Source of the DNA: Ceratodon purpureus | Taxonomy: Eukaryota > Streptophyta > Bryopsida > Pseudoditrichales > Ditrichaceae | Direction: 5' to 3' | DNA length: 64,000 nt | Assembly: GCA_014871385.1 (NCBI GenBank) | Contig: CM026424.1 | Location: 12,433,115 to 12,497,114 of the forward strand | In this document: positions 1 through 11,743 of the stretch, piece by piece | Position numbering within the stretch: position 1 is the stretch's first letter | Layout: each line of letters starts with the position of its first letter | Made by a program: the position numbers and the translations under genes | The notes under the pieces: generated by a model | Database searches by the model: none | Told to the model about the DNA's origin: nothing | What the model saw: the letters and a program-made list of their open reading frames with translations, nothing else

Positions 1-2275
1 CCATTTATTGTAAGTGTTTTTGCACAACAAAATTGTGCAACAATAAACAAGTTCACTTCTTGAGATATGCAAATAATGTCACTCCAGAGATTTAGCAACA
101 GGTCAAGGAATAGTTGAAACTAGCAACCGAACAATGAACAGATGTAAGCAACTAAGGACATGGTGATCGTATAACCATCATCGTCTGATTTGTTAATTTG
201 ACTAGTTCTATTCCGGTTGGTAATATTTACCAGCGCCTGTTGCGGGATTTTCTGTTGAGAGTTGGTTTCTTACATCATAGCTATTCTGTTAGCGCATCGG
301 GTTGCACAGAAGTTGGTGGGTGATGATTCTCTGATATTCGTGATATGCTCATCGTGGTTATTTGATTAGAGCAGGGAGTGTGGCTGCGGCAAATATTGTT
401 GGCACTTCAACTACCGTAGTACAGGTCTGGAAACAGATCTCGCGATTACCATGGCCAGTACAATATGCAAGAATCATATGTATGACAACCACAGCATGTT
501 CGCATGTGTAGACCGGGAGAGCAGCAAACGGCTAACCGGAGTATTGTTGTCCAAGATTAACCTCTCGGACTTATTGATGCCGAAGACGTTTTCTCCGGCG
601 CAGCTAGCAGCGAAGACTCCCACATCACAGAAGAACCTTGATAACCATGAAGCTGGAAAAACAATTTGACAAAAACTTTCTTTTCAACACAAAATCACAT
701 CAACCGCCATATGTAATGGAAGTAGAACTCTTAAAGAATATGCCTCTTTTTTATGTGGCTAAAAACCAAAGATAGTAGATTGTGATTAGATAATATTATT
801 TTAAAATAAATTTAAATAATATGATTTGATTTAAATAAATTTTTAATTTTTTAAAAATTGTTATTTCTTGTTAGTCCTTTAAACCTAATAAACGATGTAA
901 TATAAAAACAAAAGACTTTGTTTGAAAAACATATCATACTCTCATCCTTAACATAGTCTATTGTAGTCATAAAAAGAATTGTATTTTAAGTAGGTAATTT
1001 GAACAATTCCCAATATAGGATTGATTTGATATATTATTCTTTATGAAATTAGAATATATATAAAATACTCCTAGTGTTGCGACACCCGGACGTGAATGGT
1101 GTGAGAAAAATTGAAGTACCCTTGCCAAGCCGTACTTATCAGTTCACTACAAAAAATGTTCGAACTTTGATGAAGGTAATTTTATATTTGATTAATTATA
1201 TCCAAACTCGTACTAGATTCAACTGGAGTCATTCAAACAAGCAAAGTTTATGTTGTGCTTCCAAGCGTTGTAATAGACAAATGTATTTTGTCAATTTAGA
1301 TTGTGCTAAAAAATATATCATTATCATTATCATTAGAAATCCAAGGTAGTGCAAAAAAATACATATGTTTCTTGCCAAATTATTATTATTGATGAAAATC
1401 ACAATAAGATTGTTTATATCATACATTGTGATATGCTGCTTTTAATTCTTGATATCAAATTGTTCATATATGTATTAAATTCCATTTGCTATGCTTGAAT
1501 TGAATTATGAAATTATTTTAGTAAGTAAGTTTCATGAATTTTAAATATTAAGAACATCTTTAATATGAGAATTTTTCAAAATATTATTTGATGTGTAATT
1601 TTGTGTATATTAATTTTAAATTTATTTCCTTTAAAAACATTATTGAAGTTTTTTTTGAGTTTTTTTAAAGCAAACTTTTTAAAGCAAATTCTGTAAATTA
1701 AATTTAGATAAGATTAAATATTTAACTTAAATAAAAATAAAAATTCAGCATCAGAATTAAAACTTTCAACCAATTTCATTATAAGTGAAAAAATCAAATA
1801 TACAATTGATTTCATGAACACTAAAATATAATATACTACATATCTAATCATGCAGCAAAATTCAAATATGCATTAAAACATCATTAATATATATCCTTTC
1901 AATATAATATTTTGAACATCTTGTATTTAAATATTTTTTATTTAAATAAACTATTTGATCAAGTATGTCAAAAAATCTTATAAATTGTTTATTTTGTAAA
2001 AGAATACATATATATTTCAAATGGTTTTTTAAATACATAAAAAAATTATTTTTAAATTATAAAAATTGAATATTATGTATCATATATAAATTTTATTAAT
2101 ATCTTTTATTTTTAAAAATTTTAAATATAGTTATAAAAAATAAATGTAAAAAAACAACCTTATTCATGTTGATCAGGCATGATCAGGTCAACTTCAAGTC
2201 TTATTTTGTTGAAATGTAGTCTTTATATGATATATATAATATATGATATTGTATTTGTTGAAATGTAGTCTTTAT

Positions 2276-2320
2276 ATGTGTGTGTGTGTGTGTGTATATA
2301 TATATCTATATAATATGTGT
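2276..2320. repeat. (TG)n/(TA)n microsatellite
   Basis: A run of TG dinucleotides (about 2277-2295) passes directly into TA-rich dinucleotides (to about 2320). It is a simple-sequence repeat in AT-rich intergenic DNA with no coding role visible. Confidence 0.9.
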
Positions 2321-3220
2321 ATATCTACATATGTATATGTGTGTATATTTTCTAGATGAGGTGTTTTTAAGTAATTGGTGGAGTTCCATAAAAATTGATG
2401 ATGTTGGAGTCTTCAAAAAACAATTGTGTTTTCTGTTTGTCAATATTGAAATTGAATTTAAATTTTTTAAGGACTTAGATTCCACCTGGAAAACAAAGTA
2501 AAGTTTGACATGAGATTATTCAAAGCTTTTATATTTCATAAATTATACGAAGAAGTGATGAGATTTTTTATTAAAAATATAAACCCAATGTAAAGCAATT
2601 GGCAAAAATAATTTGTTTGTTTGGATTGCTTGACATATTGCGTCATTGAATTTGTCACAAGAAAATAAAATGTTTCATATCAATTCTTTACCTATTTTTT
2701 TAACAAATCAAAAGTTTCTTTAATGCAATCACCTTCATCTTCTCCAAAGGAAAAAAAAATGATAAAATAGTATTTTAAAAATTCGTAATAATAAAATTTA
2801 TTAATTTGGATTTTGTGGTATTCATTTTGAAGACCAGAAACTCTTGAAGTAAGCAATGTTGTTGGACATGGTTGTTGATCATAGATTAGATTCTTAGATG
2901 TAGTTGTTTTATCAAATTCCAAATTCTAACGCATTAAAATGATTTAATACATAAACAAAGATATTTTAAATTTTCAAGTCATTCTTTATTTTAACAATCA
3001 AAATACACTACATCAACCATATTCTTTAAAACAAGGAACACTAATTTTTAATTGATTATGTATAATCACAAAAGGATATATTTGACAAAATTTAGTTTTA
3101 TGGATATAATTGTCATATATAAATAGCACCTGGTCCAATAACCTTGATTGTAGTTAAGAAATATATATTTAATTCAAAAAATGATATTCTTGAAAAGTCA
3201 ATTAGTGCGTCTTACATTAA

Positions 3221-3384
3221 GTATGGTAATTGGAACACTTCAATAGTGCATGGTGCTGACTAAACTTTGAGTACAACTATATTCTTATTTTATTATATTG
3301 TTGTATGGTAATTGGAACACTTCAATAGTGCATGGTGCTGACTAAACTTTGAGTACAACTATATTCTTATTTTATTATATTGTT
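3221..3384. repeat. 82-bp perfect tandem duplication
   Basis: The unit starting at 3221 (GTATGGTAATTGG...) is repeated directly from 3303. Both copies run 82 bp and read identically by eye. Perfect identity suggests a recent duplication, or less likely an assembly artefact. Confidence 0.9.
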
Positions 3385-4184
3385 GTTGTTATGCCAACAA
3401 TTAAAGTAAAGGCACCTTTGAAAATCTCAAAAAAATTTAAGAAGAATTTCAATATTATGTTGAATTAGTACATGCCTTAAATTTTTTTGAGAATACATGG
3501 GTGAAATAAAAATATATCTAAACATAAAATTTGTTTGTAAATTAAGCAACTTGAGAATTTAAAATTTATATAAATGGAAATTATATATATGTATATATGA
3601 TTTGAAACTCATATATGGATGCAATGTTTCTTGTAGACTACAATATGTCAAACTTTGCTTGAAAGATTCTAAATTTATAATTTTTTTCTTTTGTGATTTG
3701 GTGGAGAAGTCGTTGACTCGTTTAGAAGGAAACTATGTTGGATAAATCTATTTAAATATCAAAATATGTATAAGATGAGGCCCCAACAAGAGGGATTCAG
3801 GCAATATGACGACCTCAAGGAAAAGAAAAAGGACACAACTTGTTCTAACAATATAGAATTCCTCACATCACACACTGAGTCTCTGTAGTAAGGGCAATCT
3901 CTCTGGTGTAATGCTAGATAGCATTTCCTTTAGCTGCTTGGCCTTGCCGAAATTGCCTAAGTTTTTGAGCGTGGTGGGAATTATGCGCTAAAGCTACTCC
4001 CCTCAATATGAAGGGTGGCAGAGGCCTTACGAGAAACGAGGGAGAAAATCCTTAGGGAGTTACGTTCAGAAGGGGATCCTCAAATGGGCCATGAATTATT
4101 TTTTGTAGACATGCAACCTCAAGAGTACCTCCAAAGCGCCTCTAGAAGGGGCTCCATAGTCCACACAAATTGCTGAAGGTGGGG

Positions 4185-4509
4185 GTTAAAAACGGATCTG
4201 TCTATTTTCCCCCGACGAGCGGTGCTTGGGGGGTGGGTCGGAGGCCAGACTCGGAAGGAGGGGAGGGCAAATTTCTGCCCCTATTATTTGCCTTGAGTGG
4301 GGGTCCTAGTGATCTCATGCAAACCTCTAAAGGATAAATTGGGGCCTACAGCTCCAAATTAAAAAAAAAAAAAAAACCAAAAAAAGACCCTAGGACCCCA
4401 AAATGGGGAGGGGCAGTAAAATGGAACCCACCGAGCCTAGCAACCGAACCAGTGGTTGTGGTTTGGTTGCACCTATCGTCGGGGTAAAATAAAGAGACCC
4501 GTTAGAAAC
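4185..4509. mobile_element. Mutator-like MITE, copy A (307 bp, element 4194-4500)
   Basis: The left end reads GGATCTGTCTATTTTCCCCC. The reverse complement of the right end reads GGGTCTCTTTATTTTACCCC. The ends are therefore imperfect terminal inverted repeats that start with G. They are flanked by 9-bp near-duplications, GTTAAAAAC (4185-4193) and GTTAGAAAC (4501-4509), 8 of 9 identical. There is no coding capacity, and the interior has an A-rich stretch. A 308-bp inverted relative lies at 33711-34018. A 9-bp target duplication and G-starting ends are typical of the Mutator superfamily, so assignment to a non-autonomous MULE is inference from structure. Confidence 0.8.
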
Positions 4510-5162
4510 CTGAAAGCCGGTGACAATCCAGCAACCGACGTTACATTTAGTATAAAATCACAACATTTTCAAGCTTGTTTGTGTGACACAGTGGGTGTGT
4601 TCTTCATTCCTATCCAAATAACTATTGTTTAATGTGGAAATTACACAACAAGGAATCTAACAATAACTTCACTTGTTGATAATCAACCAGGTAATACAGG
4701 CACATGATAATTTGCATCTCAATTCAGTTTAGTCAAATGCTTCAACAAGTGACGTTACATGATTCACTACCGGCGTTGCAGTGAAGCGATATACTTTTTT
4801 GTCAACGCCATTATCCTGGACCACGGATCGTATATACGGGTGCTGTGGAAAATGAAGCACCGGGGAACCATCTCTGCAGATTTTCTCTTTAAATCGCATT
4901 AAATATGATGCTTCATTTGAGCCAAAAGAATTTTATTTTTTTATATTTGAAAGAGGAAGAAGTCTGCAGATGTCGCGAGGAAGTTGCAAGCCATCTCACC
5001 CCCATCTCCCATGCATATAAGTGGGCTCCCTTCCTTGTCATACAAGTTTCTCTTATTCTTCTTGTGATCTGACTCTGTCTCATTGAACATCGCCGAGTCC
5101 CTCCCTTGTACGCAATTTGCACACTCATAGTTCAGGTTCACGTAACATCAAGAGAAGGCAGA

Positions 5163-6504
5163 ATGGGGATGCGGCCAGAGAGCATGGAGAGATGGGGGAT
5201 CGTGGGCATCTTCAAGGAGGCTGCCACACTGCTCCGCAAGCACTATCGTCTGTTCATGCCTTTCTTCCTTGCATTCCATCTACCTGCGTCGTTCTTGGCA
5301 GTCTTTCAAAATGTGTTCCTGGTCGCATCTGGCCCTCCTTTCCATCACACGAACTTTGTGAATGGCGCTTACAGTACTGCTCATGTAAGTGATTCGGAAC
5401 TTCAATGAGTTACACGGTCTACCTAACTCTCAACTTGGTTTGTGCTCGGCTTGATGAGTTTTGAGTTAAAAGATGCAGATGCCAACTAATGGTGATTTGT
5501 CATTTGGTTCAGAAGAGGGCAGAAGTGGATACCGACAACCAGCCTTCCTTCGTCCTCTCCTACACTTTTTTGCTACTGATTTTTATATTCAGTACCTTTG
5601 CAGTAGCAGCGTTTGCATACATAGTGGAATACGTTTACAGCAAAGTCGACACGGCATCGGACGACGACTCAATCACCAAAAAAGTGTTGAAGCTTCTGCC
5701 CCATGCTTTTCTGCGCATGTTTGTGACCCAGATTTGGATCACTTTGGTGTTGGTCCTCCTCGTCATCGCCTGCGCTATATTTGCGGCGATTCTTAGCGCC
5801 ATCCTGTCTGCGCTTGTTGGTGGTACATCGGGCCCCACTCCAGCCTTCTATGTCTTTTTTTTCTTGCCAATGGTAATTGGAACAGTTGCTGTGATGGTCA
5901 TGTTCGCGCTTGCACAGTTCGTTGCAGTGCTGGAGAAGGAAAAATACGGCCGATTAGCGCTGAAACAGAGCACTATGTATGCCAGAGGAAGGGCAGGCAC
6001 CATCTTTGGCATAGTACTTTTTGGTGAAATAATTGGATTTTCGATCGTCTTTCCTGCTCAAGCGGTTGCAAATGCAGGGCTGTCTCTGTGGATAAAGATC
6101 ATCGTGGCGAGCATACTGAGCATTTTGTTTTCAGTTGTTAGTGCTTATGTTGGATTGGTGGGGATTGTGATGTACTTCGTCTGCAAATCCAATTCCGAAG
6201 CTGTCCTCCCGGAGTTTCAGCGTGGCAGCAACATTCCTGCAGTTGAAAATCCTTACAAGCCAGTTGTGTATGGAACTTCCCAACCCGAAACTGTAAGTTC
6301 AACATGACCTAATTGAAGCTTTCACATGTACTGTACTGTGCACAGCGTTGTGAAGTTAGGTAAGGCACTGACGTTTACCTGAATATTGATTCATGAAGCT
6401 TTTATTTAAGACTTGTCTAGGTTTTTCTGCAGATCCGATCTGAGTAATTTTCTTGCAAATTGATGAAGTGTTGTGCTCTGTTCTCCCAGGTCGGTGTACC
6501 ATGA
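5163..6504 (+). CDS. Multipass membrane protein, plant PTHR33133-like family, paralog 1
   Basis: Two coding exons are well supported: 5163-5384 (donor GTAAGT) and one starting at 5513 after a TTCAG acceptor, joined in phase 0. A third short exon is likely. The conserved donor at 6293 and acceptor before 6490 add Val-Gly-Val-Pro and a stop at 6504; without that splice the frame stops at 6307. Either way the product is 338 aa. About six hydrophobic helices are visible, the first in exon 1 (LFMPFFLAFHLPASFL). A hydrophilic loop carries DTASDDDSITKK and the C-terminal region carries YFVCKSNSEAVLPEF. Family-level similarity to uncharacterised plant membrane proteins with a terminal YVCKS-type motif is from memory. 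No catalytic motif is seen. The start codon is chosen because the paralog aligns from the same MxMxPESME. Confidence 0.8.
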
Positions 6505-7098
6505 TCGTCATCAACACCCGGTGGCATCCTTTTGATGGAAACTGGCATTGTGTTTCAGATGAAAATATATATCTGTGGCTGTAATTTGAAGGCTCCATTC
6601 CGGCGCTTCAAAGAGTGACGTAGGTCGTGCAGGACTTCAGATATTGTTAAAAAGGGGTGCAATATGGAACTCAAGCTGATTGTTAAGCTGAATTGTGGAA
6701 CAGATCATAGCTCGTGGGTTCAAATTGTGACCCGCCTGGCCAAGAAAGTCACAGAATCGGAGCTGAATATTTAATAAATCCACTATGTTTTTTAACAACA
6801 TTACAGATACACAAGATAAATGCTTAATGCTGGCGCCTGCAGATATTTCAGATGGTAAATCGTTTAAATAGGTCTCCTTAATCACTGAGTCAAGGATCAT
6901 TTGTCCAGATTTAATTAATGGAAATTTTTGTGATAAGTAGGTTTAGGTGACGATGAAACGGTCTGGTAACGAATAACGTAATACCTAGCAACGCGTATAC
7001 GTGGTGATCGGACCTTCCGAAGCGCCGTTTACTCCAAAGATTTCAAGCAACATTGTGCCGTTCTCGTACGATTCACTGACTAGGAATTAGTAGTTAAC

Positions 7099-7250
7099 GA
7101 ATCACGGTCCGTCAAGGTGTATTGGATTCAGTGCTCTTAGAAAATGTGTAATGACAGATCCCAGAATTGAGATTAAGAGTATAAAATGTACTTTAGATCG
7201 AGGAAGACCAGTTCAATTGAGCACTAGAAAATTAATTGATTAAGTGTTTC
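7099..7250. repeat. Diverged direct duplication, copy 1
   Basis: This stretch shares an ordered series of blocks with 8998-9160: AATCACGGTCCGTC, TGTAATGACAG, a GAGTATAAAATGTACTTTAG-like block, TTGAGCACTA, and an AATTGATTAAG-like block. Spacing is similar. Divergence by substitutions and small indels indicates an old segmental duplication. Confidence 0.75.
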
Positions 7251-8997
7251 ACCTCCCTAATAACGCCCCCCTAGAAACTGACCACCACAGAGTGTGGAAG
7301 ATCTCACATGAAGTGTAGAAGGCAGTTTTTTGTGTGTCGAGAAACAGAGTCTTTTTAACATTGGGCGTCACTTCTAACGTGCTTTCAGAGGCAGGTTTTG
7401 GTTCGCAAGATTCGAATTAATTGAAAAATCCATTGTTAAGATTCTGTAACACTTCATGTAAGTTCTGCTGTACCCAATGAAAGGCCATACAAGCAAGTAC
7501 GGCGCTATGAACTGAAGTTTCTGGACTGGTCAACTTTGTATCACTTCGATTCAATTTGAGGGTCAATTTTATCAACAGATATTGGTCTACACATCATATT
7601 ACAACCAGAACCAAACTACGAACACACCAGCAGTTGTGACCTAGCATCTTCACCCCTTGGTACTTTGGTGAGTATATAGTTCATGTATATACTCATTCTT
7701 GTCCAGATCAGTTAATGTTCGGACGTCTAAAATGTTTTACCGAGTCCACGTTTCAAACTTTCACGGGACGTTTCATCACAGTCAGTACGTATGATGTGTA
7801 CCAAAGAACAGTAAGTAGCAAGGGATTTGGTTGATCTGAAGCTGAGACTTGTTAGTTGAGGGTGCCCCTGGCCACAATAAACTCCCCTTATGACGGTGAT
7901 CTGCAGTCCATAAAAGGACATCACCCAGATTCTTTGAAGACCATTTGTGTGCAGGACATATCTGGGCGCCTCCAGAAGGTCAGATGATGTTTGAAGCCCA
8001 GGATCAAAATATACTCTTGAATCCCCACAATCCTGCTCTGGGATTCACAGCATGGATGGTCAAGTTCTACGATCACCTGCAACAATCAACCATTGTACTA
8101 ACTAGTAGGTCATCAAGGGCACCCTGCTCATTGAGCCATTGAACGCTCCTTACTCGGCAATGGCCAAAGTCAGATTTGTGAAATAACTTGGCTCCAGCAG
8201 GTGAAATCCTCAGTAGCGTAACCCTTCTTTTAACATATGAATTAACATAGTGATTCTATAAGAGATTACGCTCAATTACAATGTTCAATTCTACCCCACT
8301 TGAGCTGACTGACATCTCCATCCAGATTGGTAGAATCAGTCATTTCTTTGGTAACTACCTCCTTTGGTAAATCTGCCAGTGCAAATCATCCTCTACCTTG
8401 AATGGAAGTGGTCACGGTCGACTTGAGACGGATCAGCTGCTGCTGCTGCAATATTGACCTTTTGAGTTCACCTGCTGCTGGCATGTGCAGAGTCTGCCAT
8501 CCCTGCTACGGCAATATTGAGTCCCACCGGTGCAGGCAACACTCGAGATGAGATTTTTCATGCCGTTTGGTAGAAAGGCATTACAAGGGATAATCCAGCA
8601 CTGCATGCACAAGTGATAACCACCGTCTAACCTCTCCCCCACTCTGTCGGTAGGTGCAGTGCATAAATTAGAGAACATCATTACGTAGTGAGAGAGAGCA
8701 CAGCTATATCATCACCAAAAAGTGTAGATTCATAATTAGTTGACTTACAGCAAAACGAGAACAAGAAACATGTGAAAGGGTACTCCAGCCCACTGTGTAC
8801 TTAAGTACTTACCAAGGTATCCATACAATACAAAGTGTGAAACTATCAGTTTTTTAACGATTTGTTTTACCGAATGAATATCAGTAGTGGTGCGTTGCCC
8901 GTGAGGACCAGATTCTAGTTCTGAGTTACAAGACAGCGAACACCTGATGCTGGTCAAGTCTTGAAATTCATTGACTCTGAATTCTACCAAGTTTCGG

Positions 8998-9160
8998 AAT
9001 CATGGTCCGTCGAGCTGCAATAATGGATTCGGTGGCCGCACTTACTCTTGGAGCATATGTAATGACAGGTAGCGGAATTGAAATTGAGTATTAAATGTAA
9101 TTTAGATCCGGGAAAGATTAGTTCCGTTGAGCACTAAAACATTTAGTTAATTAAGTTTCT
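8998..9160. repeat. Diverged direct duplication, copy 2
   Basis: Collinear with 7099-7250. Shared blocks include AATCATGGTCCGTC, TGTAATGACAG, a GAGTATTAAATGTAATTTAG-like block, TTGAGCACTA and TTAATTAAG. It lies about 1.9 kb from copy 1 in the same orientation. Confidence 0.75.
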
Positions 9161-9820
9161 CGTGCCTTCCTGATGACGTCCTTCAAGGAACTTATTACCT
9201 CAAAGGAAGACTGTAATGGAGCGTGACCTTGGCCTACTTTAACTAGACCCGCCCGATCAAGCCCCAAAGTGTGGTCAACGTTTAGCTGGAATCGTACAAC
9301 TTGACTGTATGAGTCGGAATGTGCAGAAGAATCTGCACGACGGTAACCAGTGAATTCACAGTGGTGACTCGCATTATCTTCATACAGACAGCCTAACTTT
9401 GGAATGGGATCTTCTACCATCATTGAGTAGACTAGAAGAGAAACTATTTTGATAGACTTGAACATCTAGTCGTGTCTACCTTCCTGAAGTGCACCTGCGA
9501 AGTTAGTCAACAAATATGGACTGTGAAGGCCTAGTACTGGTAGACGATGAAATGATGTATACCGGTATATTAGTATTCCGTGAAAATAAAGGCCTAGAGT
9601 CTGGAGAATTTCAAGTCCATAGATGTCGTTTGCAACTTGCAAACCATCTCTAACGTACAAACTCTATCACGGCTACACTAAGCTGATTTGTTAAAATATT
9701 TTTTCCAAGTTGCAAAACCATCTCGAACGTACATTGACTTCTCCTCTAAATTGAAGCAAATTTATACATTTGTGATCATATGCCTATTATGCCCAATCAG
9801 TTGGGATGCTTCCGCACCTA

Positions 9821-11743
9821 TCAACATGTACTCCCTAAAACGCAAGAAGGATGGATGTCGAATCCACATACTTCGCAGTGATAAACAAGCTGATTTGGGT
9901 GCACAGGGTTGAAACAACCATCACACTGTACCACATATTGGTGCGGTCCAACATTCCTTGACTCCTTAATGAGCACAAGGACATGCTCTTTGTGAATAGG
10001 ATGGAAAATTGTCCTTGCATATTTCGCACATCTCGCATGGATATCGAAATCACAGCCTGAAGTACTACATCTGTACACCCATTGTGTACCATCCGTGTCG
10101 TGAAGGCATCCATCACAGAGAGCATTATCACGACTGTATGGAGGCTGTAAGGAAAGCTGGTGCGGGTGCGTGAAGGACACTACCTCACTCGTAATGTTTG
10201 CACAGCTAGGATGAAGATCGAAACTTCCACATGAAGTGCAATGATACACTGCTGCATTGCCTTGATGACAGCATAAATCGCAAGTATAAGTTCCATCTAT
10301 ATATGGGGTGGATTCCAGAAGTGCAAGAGAGTGCGAGGGATCGGTGCAGCCAAGAAGAGGTTGTGTGCAACGTGATGGAATCCCCTGCGTGGAGGTTGAT
10401 GAACCCCTGAACCGATACTCTGAATTAGAACTCTCATCATCGGAAGATTCGGAATCAGAACTCTCGACCTCTGAGGCAGAATCGGAGACAGTATCCTGCT
10501 CATCCAATATTATGGAGCGAGTATTGTAATCAATCTCCAAGTAAACTGGTGGCCTCGGCCCCATCAACCGAAACTTCTGAACTTCCACTACAAGCCCAGA
10601 CTCAGTGTACCACTGCTTCAGGTCATGGGATCCTTTCTTTTTCTTGCTGATGTGCATGTTCACCGATGGCATCAGTGACGAGTACTTGACATTTTTGCCA
10701 AGGAGGCGCGTCACAAGGGCCTGGGAAGAGATCATGAAGGACTCAGAAAACTTCTTATGCTTCCGGATATAATACCGCAGATACTCCTTGCAGATGCGAT
10801 CGTACTTGTTCACATACAACTCAGGGACCCAGTCCACCAGGCTAGCGAAGTTACGGCGCTCCTCCATCAATATGTTCGGATCCGCCACGATGTGTGTCAG
10901 AATCTTTTTAGCAACATCAACAGCAAGTTCATCGCCTTTGAGTAGGGGTGTGACTAGGCGAATTTTATTGAGAAAGTCTCTCGTTTTCTCTATAAATAAG
11001 CATTTTTCAATGAGCATGAGCATGGTGAGGAATGGTGGGTTGAAGCAATGCACAGAGTACCGTCCCTTATTACCAGTGGCAAGATTGCGTGCGATGAGAA
11101 GCGCCATGGCTGCACCAAGTGAGTGTCCAGCAATGGAAATCTCCTCAGCTCTTCCGTTATATCTCTGGCAGAAACATTTAATAAGCTTCTCCACCAATTC
11201 CTCGCAACTTTTGAAACGGCTGCTGTTATCGCGATCGAGTTTGTGACCTGCGATCTTCATGTCGTCCACAAGGTCGCGTATGCTACTGAGTTTCGTGCCA
11301 CGGAAGGCGATGACGAGCCGAGGAGCCAGACGGTTGGGATGAGGGTCTATGCGGAGGTAGTGCCTGATCCCCACTCTCTTCTCTTCTTCCTGATCGGAGA
11401 CATCCAGCTCCATTTGCGTCCAGCAAATCCTGGTGTAGTATTCCGTACGTTCGTCCACTGCGTAGGCCCCTTCAAGAAAGGGTTTCACAATGAGGTGGAA
11501 GTCTACAGCCGCTCGGTCTCGGGAATACACGCCATCGACCAGCATGGCCATCACCTGCCGTAGACTGGCGTCTCTGTAAAACGCGTCGTACTTGGTGTCC
11601 CTCATGTGCGTCGGAAGCGCCTCCTGCTCCTCAACCCAATTTGCTACATGCATCCCTTGTATCATGTTCTTCGAATTTTTGTAGAGACTTTTACTCACAT
11701 GCGCCCCGACGACCAGAGCAGTAATCAGTCCCATCTTCCTCAA
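9821..11743 (-). CDS. Lipase-like alpha/beta hydrolase fused to three DC1 domains
   Basis: A single exon of 640 aa, starting at MRKMGL. The N-terminal half is a class-3-type or At4g10955-like alpha/beta hydrolase. It has an oxyanion-type strand LVIAFRGTK (about 143-151), the nucleophile elbow AGHSLGAAMALL with Ser208, and a FNPPF strand (234-238). A Ser/Asp/Glu-rich linker follows (about 417-443). Three DC1-type Cys/His modules come next (about 471-514, 526-572, 584-634), each with a CxxC pair and a FD(I/L)HxxC ending. The expected activity is ester or lipid hydrolysis, with DC1 modules binding zinc and possibly lipid or protein ligands; both are family knowledge. No signal peptide is clear. 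I know the hydrolase and DC1 folds as separate plant families, and this order in one polypeptide is unusual. The continuous open frame argues against an annotation artefact. Confidence 0.9.
   Translation of the reverse strand: MRKMGLITALVVGAHVSKSLYKNSKNMIQGMHVANWVEEQEALPTHMRDTKYDAFYRDASLRQVMAMLVDGVYSRDRAAVDFHLIVKPFLEGAYAVDERTEYYTRICWTQMELDVSDQEEEKRVGIRHYLRIDPHPNRLAPRLVIAFRGTKLSSIRDLVDDMKIAGHKLDRDNSSRFKSCEELVEKLIKCFCQRYNGRAEEISIAGHSLGAAMALLIARNLATGNKGRYSVHCFNPPFLTMLMLIEKCLFIEKTRDFLNKIRLVTPLLKGDELAVDVAKKILTHIVADPNILMEERRNFASLVDWVPELYVNKYDRICKEYLRYYIRKHKKFSESFMISSQALVTRLLGKNVKYSSLMPSVNMHISKKKKGSHDLKQWYTESGLVVEVQKFRLMGPRPPVYLEIDYNTRSIILDEQDTVSDSASEVESSDSESSDDESSNSEYRFRGSSTSTQGIPSRCTQPLLGCTDPSHSLALLESTPYIDGTYTCDLCCHQGNAAVYHCTSCGSFDLHPSCANITSEVVSFTHPHQLSLQPPYSRDNALCDGCLHDTDGTQWVYRCSTSGCDFDIHARCAKYARTIFHPIHKEHVLVLIKESRNVGPHQYVVQCDGCFNPVHPNQLVYHCEVCGFDIHPSCVLGSTC

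Larger units (their letters stand above)
1..3780. other. AT-rich intergenic DNA
   Basis: No supported gene. A 72-codon open frame at 451-669 has no recognisable domain or splice context. Positions 780-3780 are strongly AT-rich with stops in all frames. Apart from the two repeats listed separately, a 22-bp direct repeat (about 2209-2230 and 2257-2279) is the only structure seen. Confidence 0.6.
6505..9820. other. Intergenic region with a diverged internal duplication
   Basis: No supported gene. Open frames are short and unrelated to known domains. The main structure is a pair of diverged direct copies at 7099-7250 and 8998-9160, listed separately. Confidence 0.55.

Noticed and set aside
10788..11563. 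Long plus-strand frames overlapping the lipase-DC1 gene
   Set aside because: They are antisense shadows of the 640-codon exon and show no domains.
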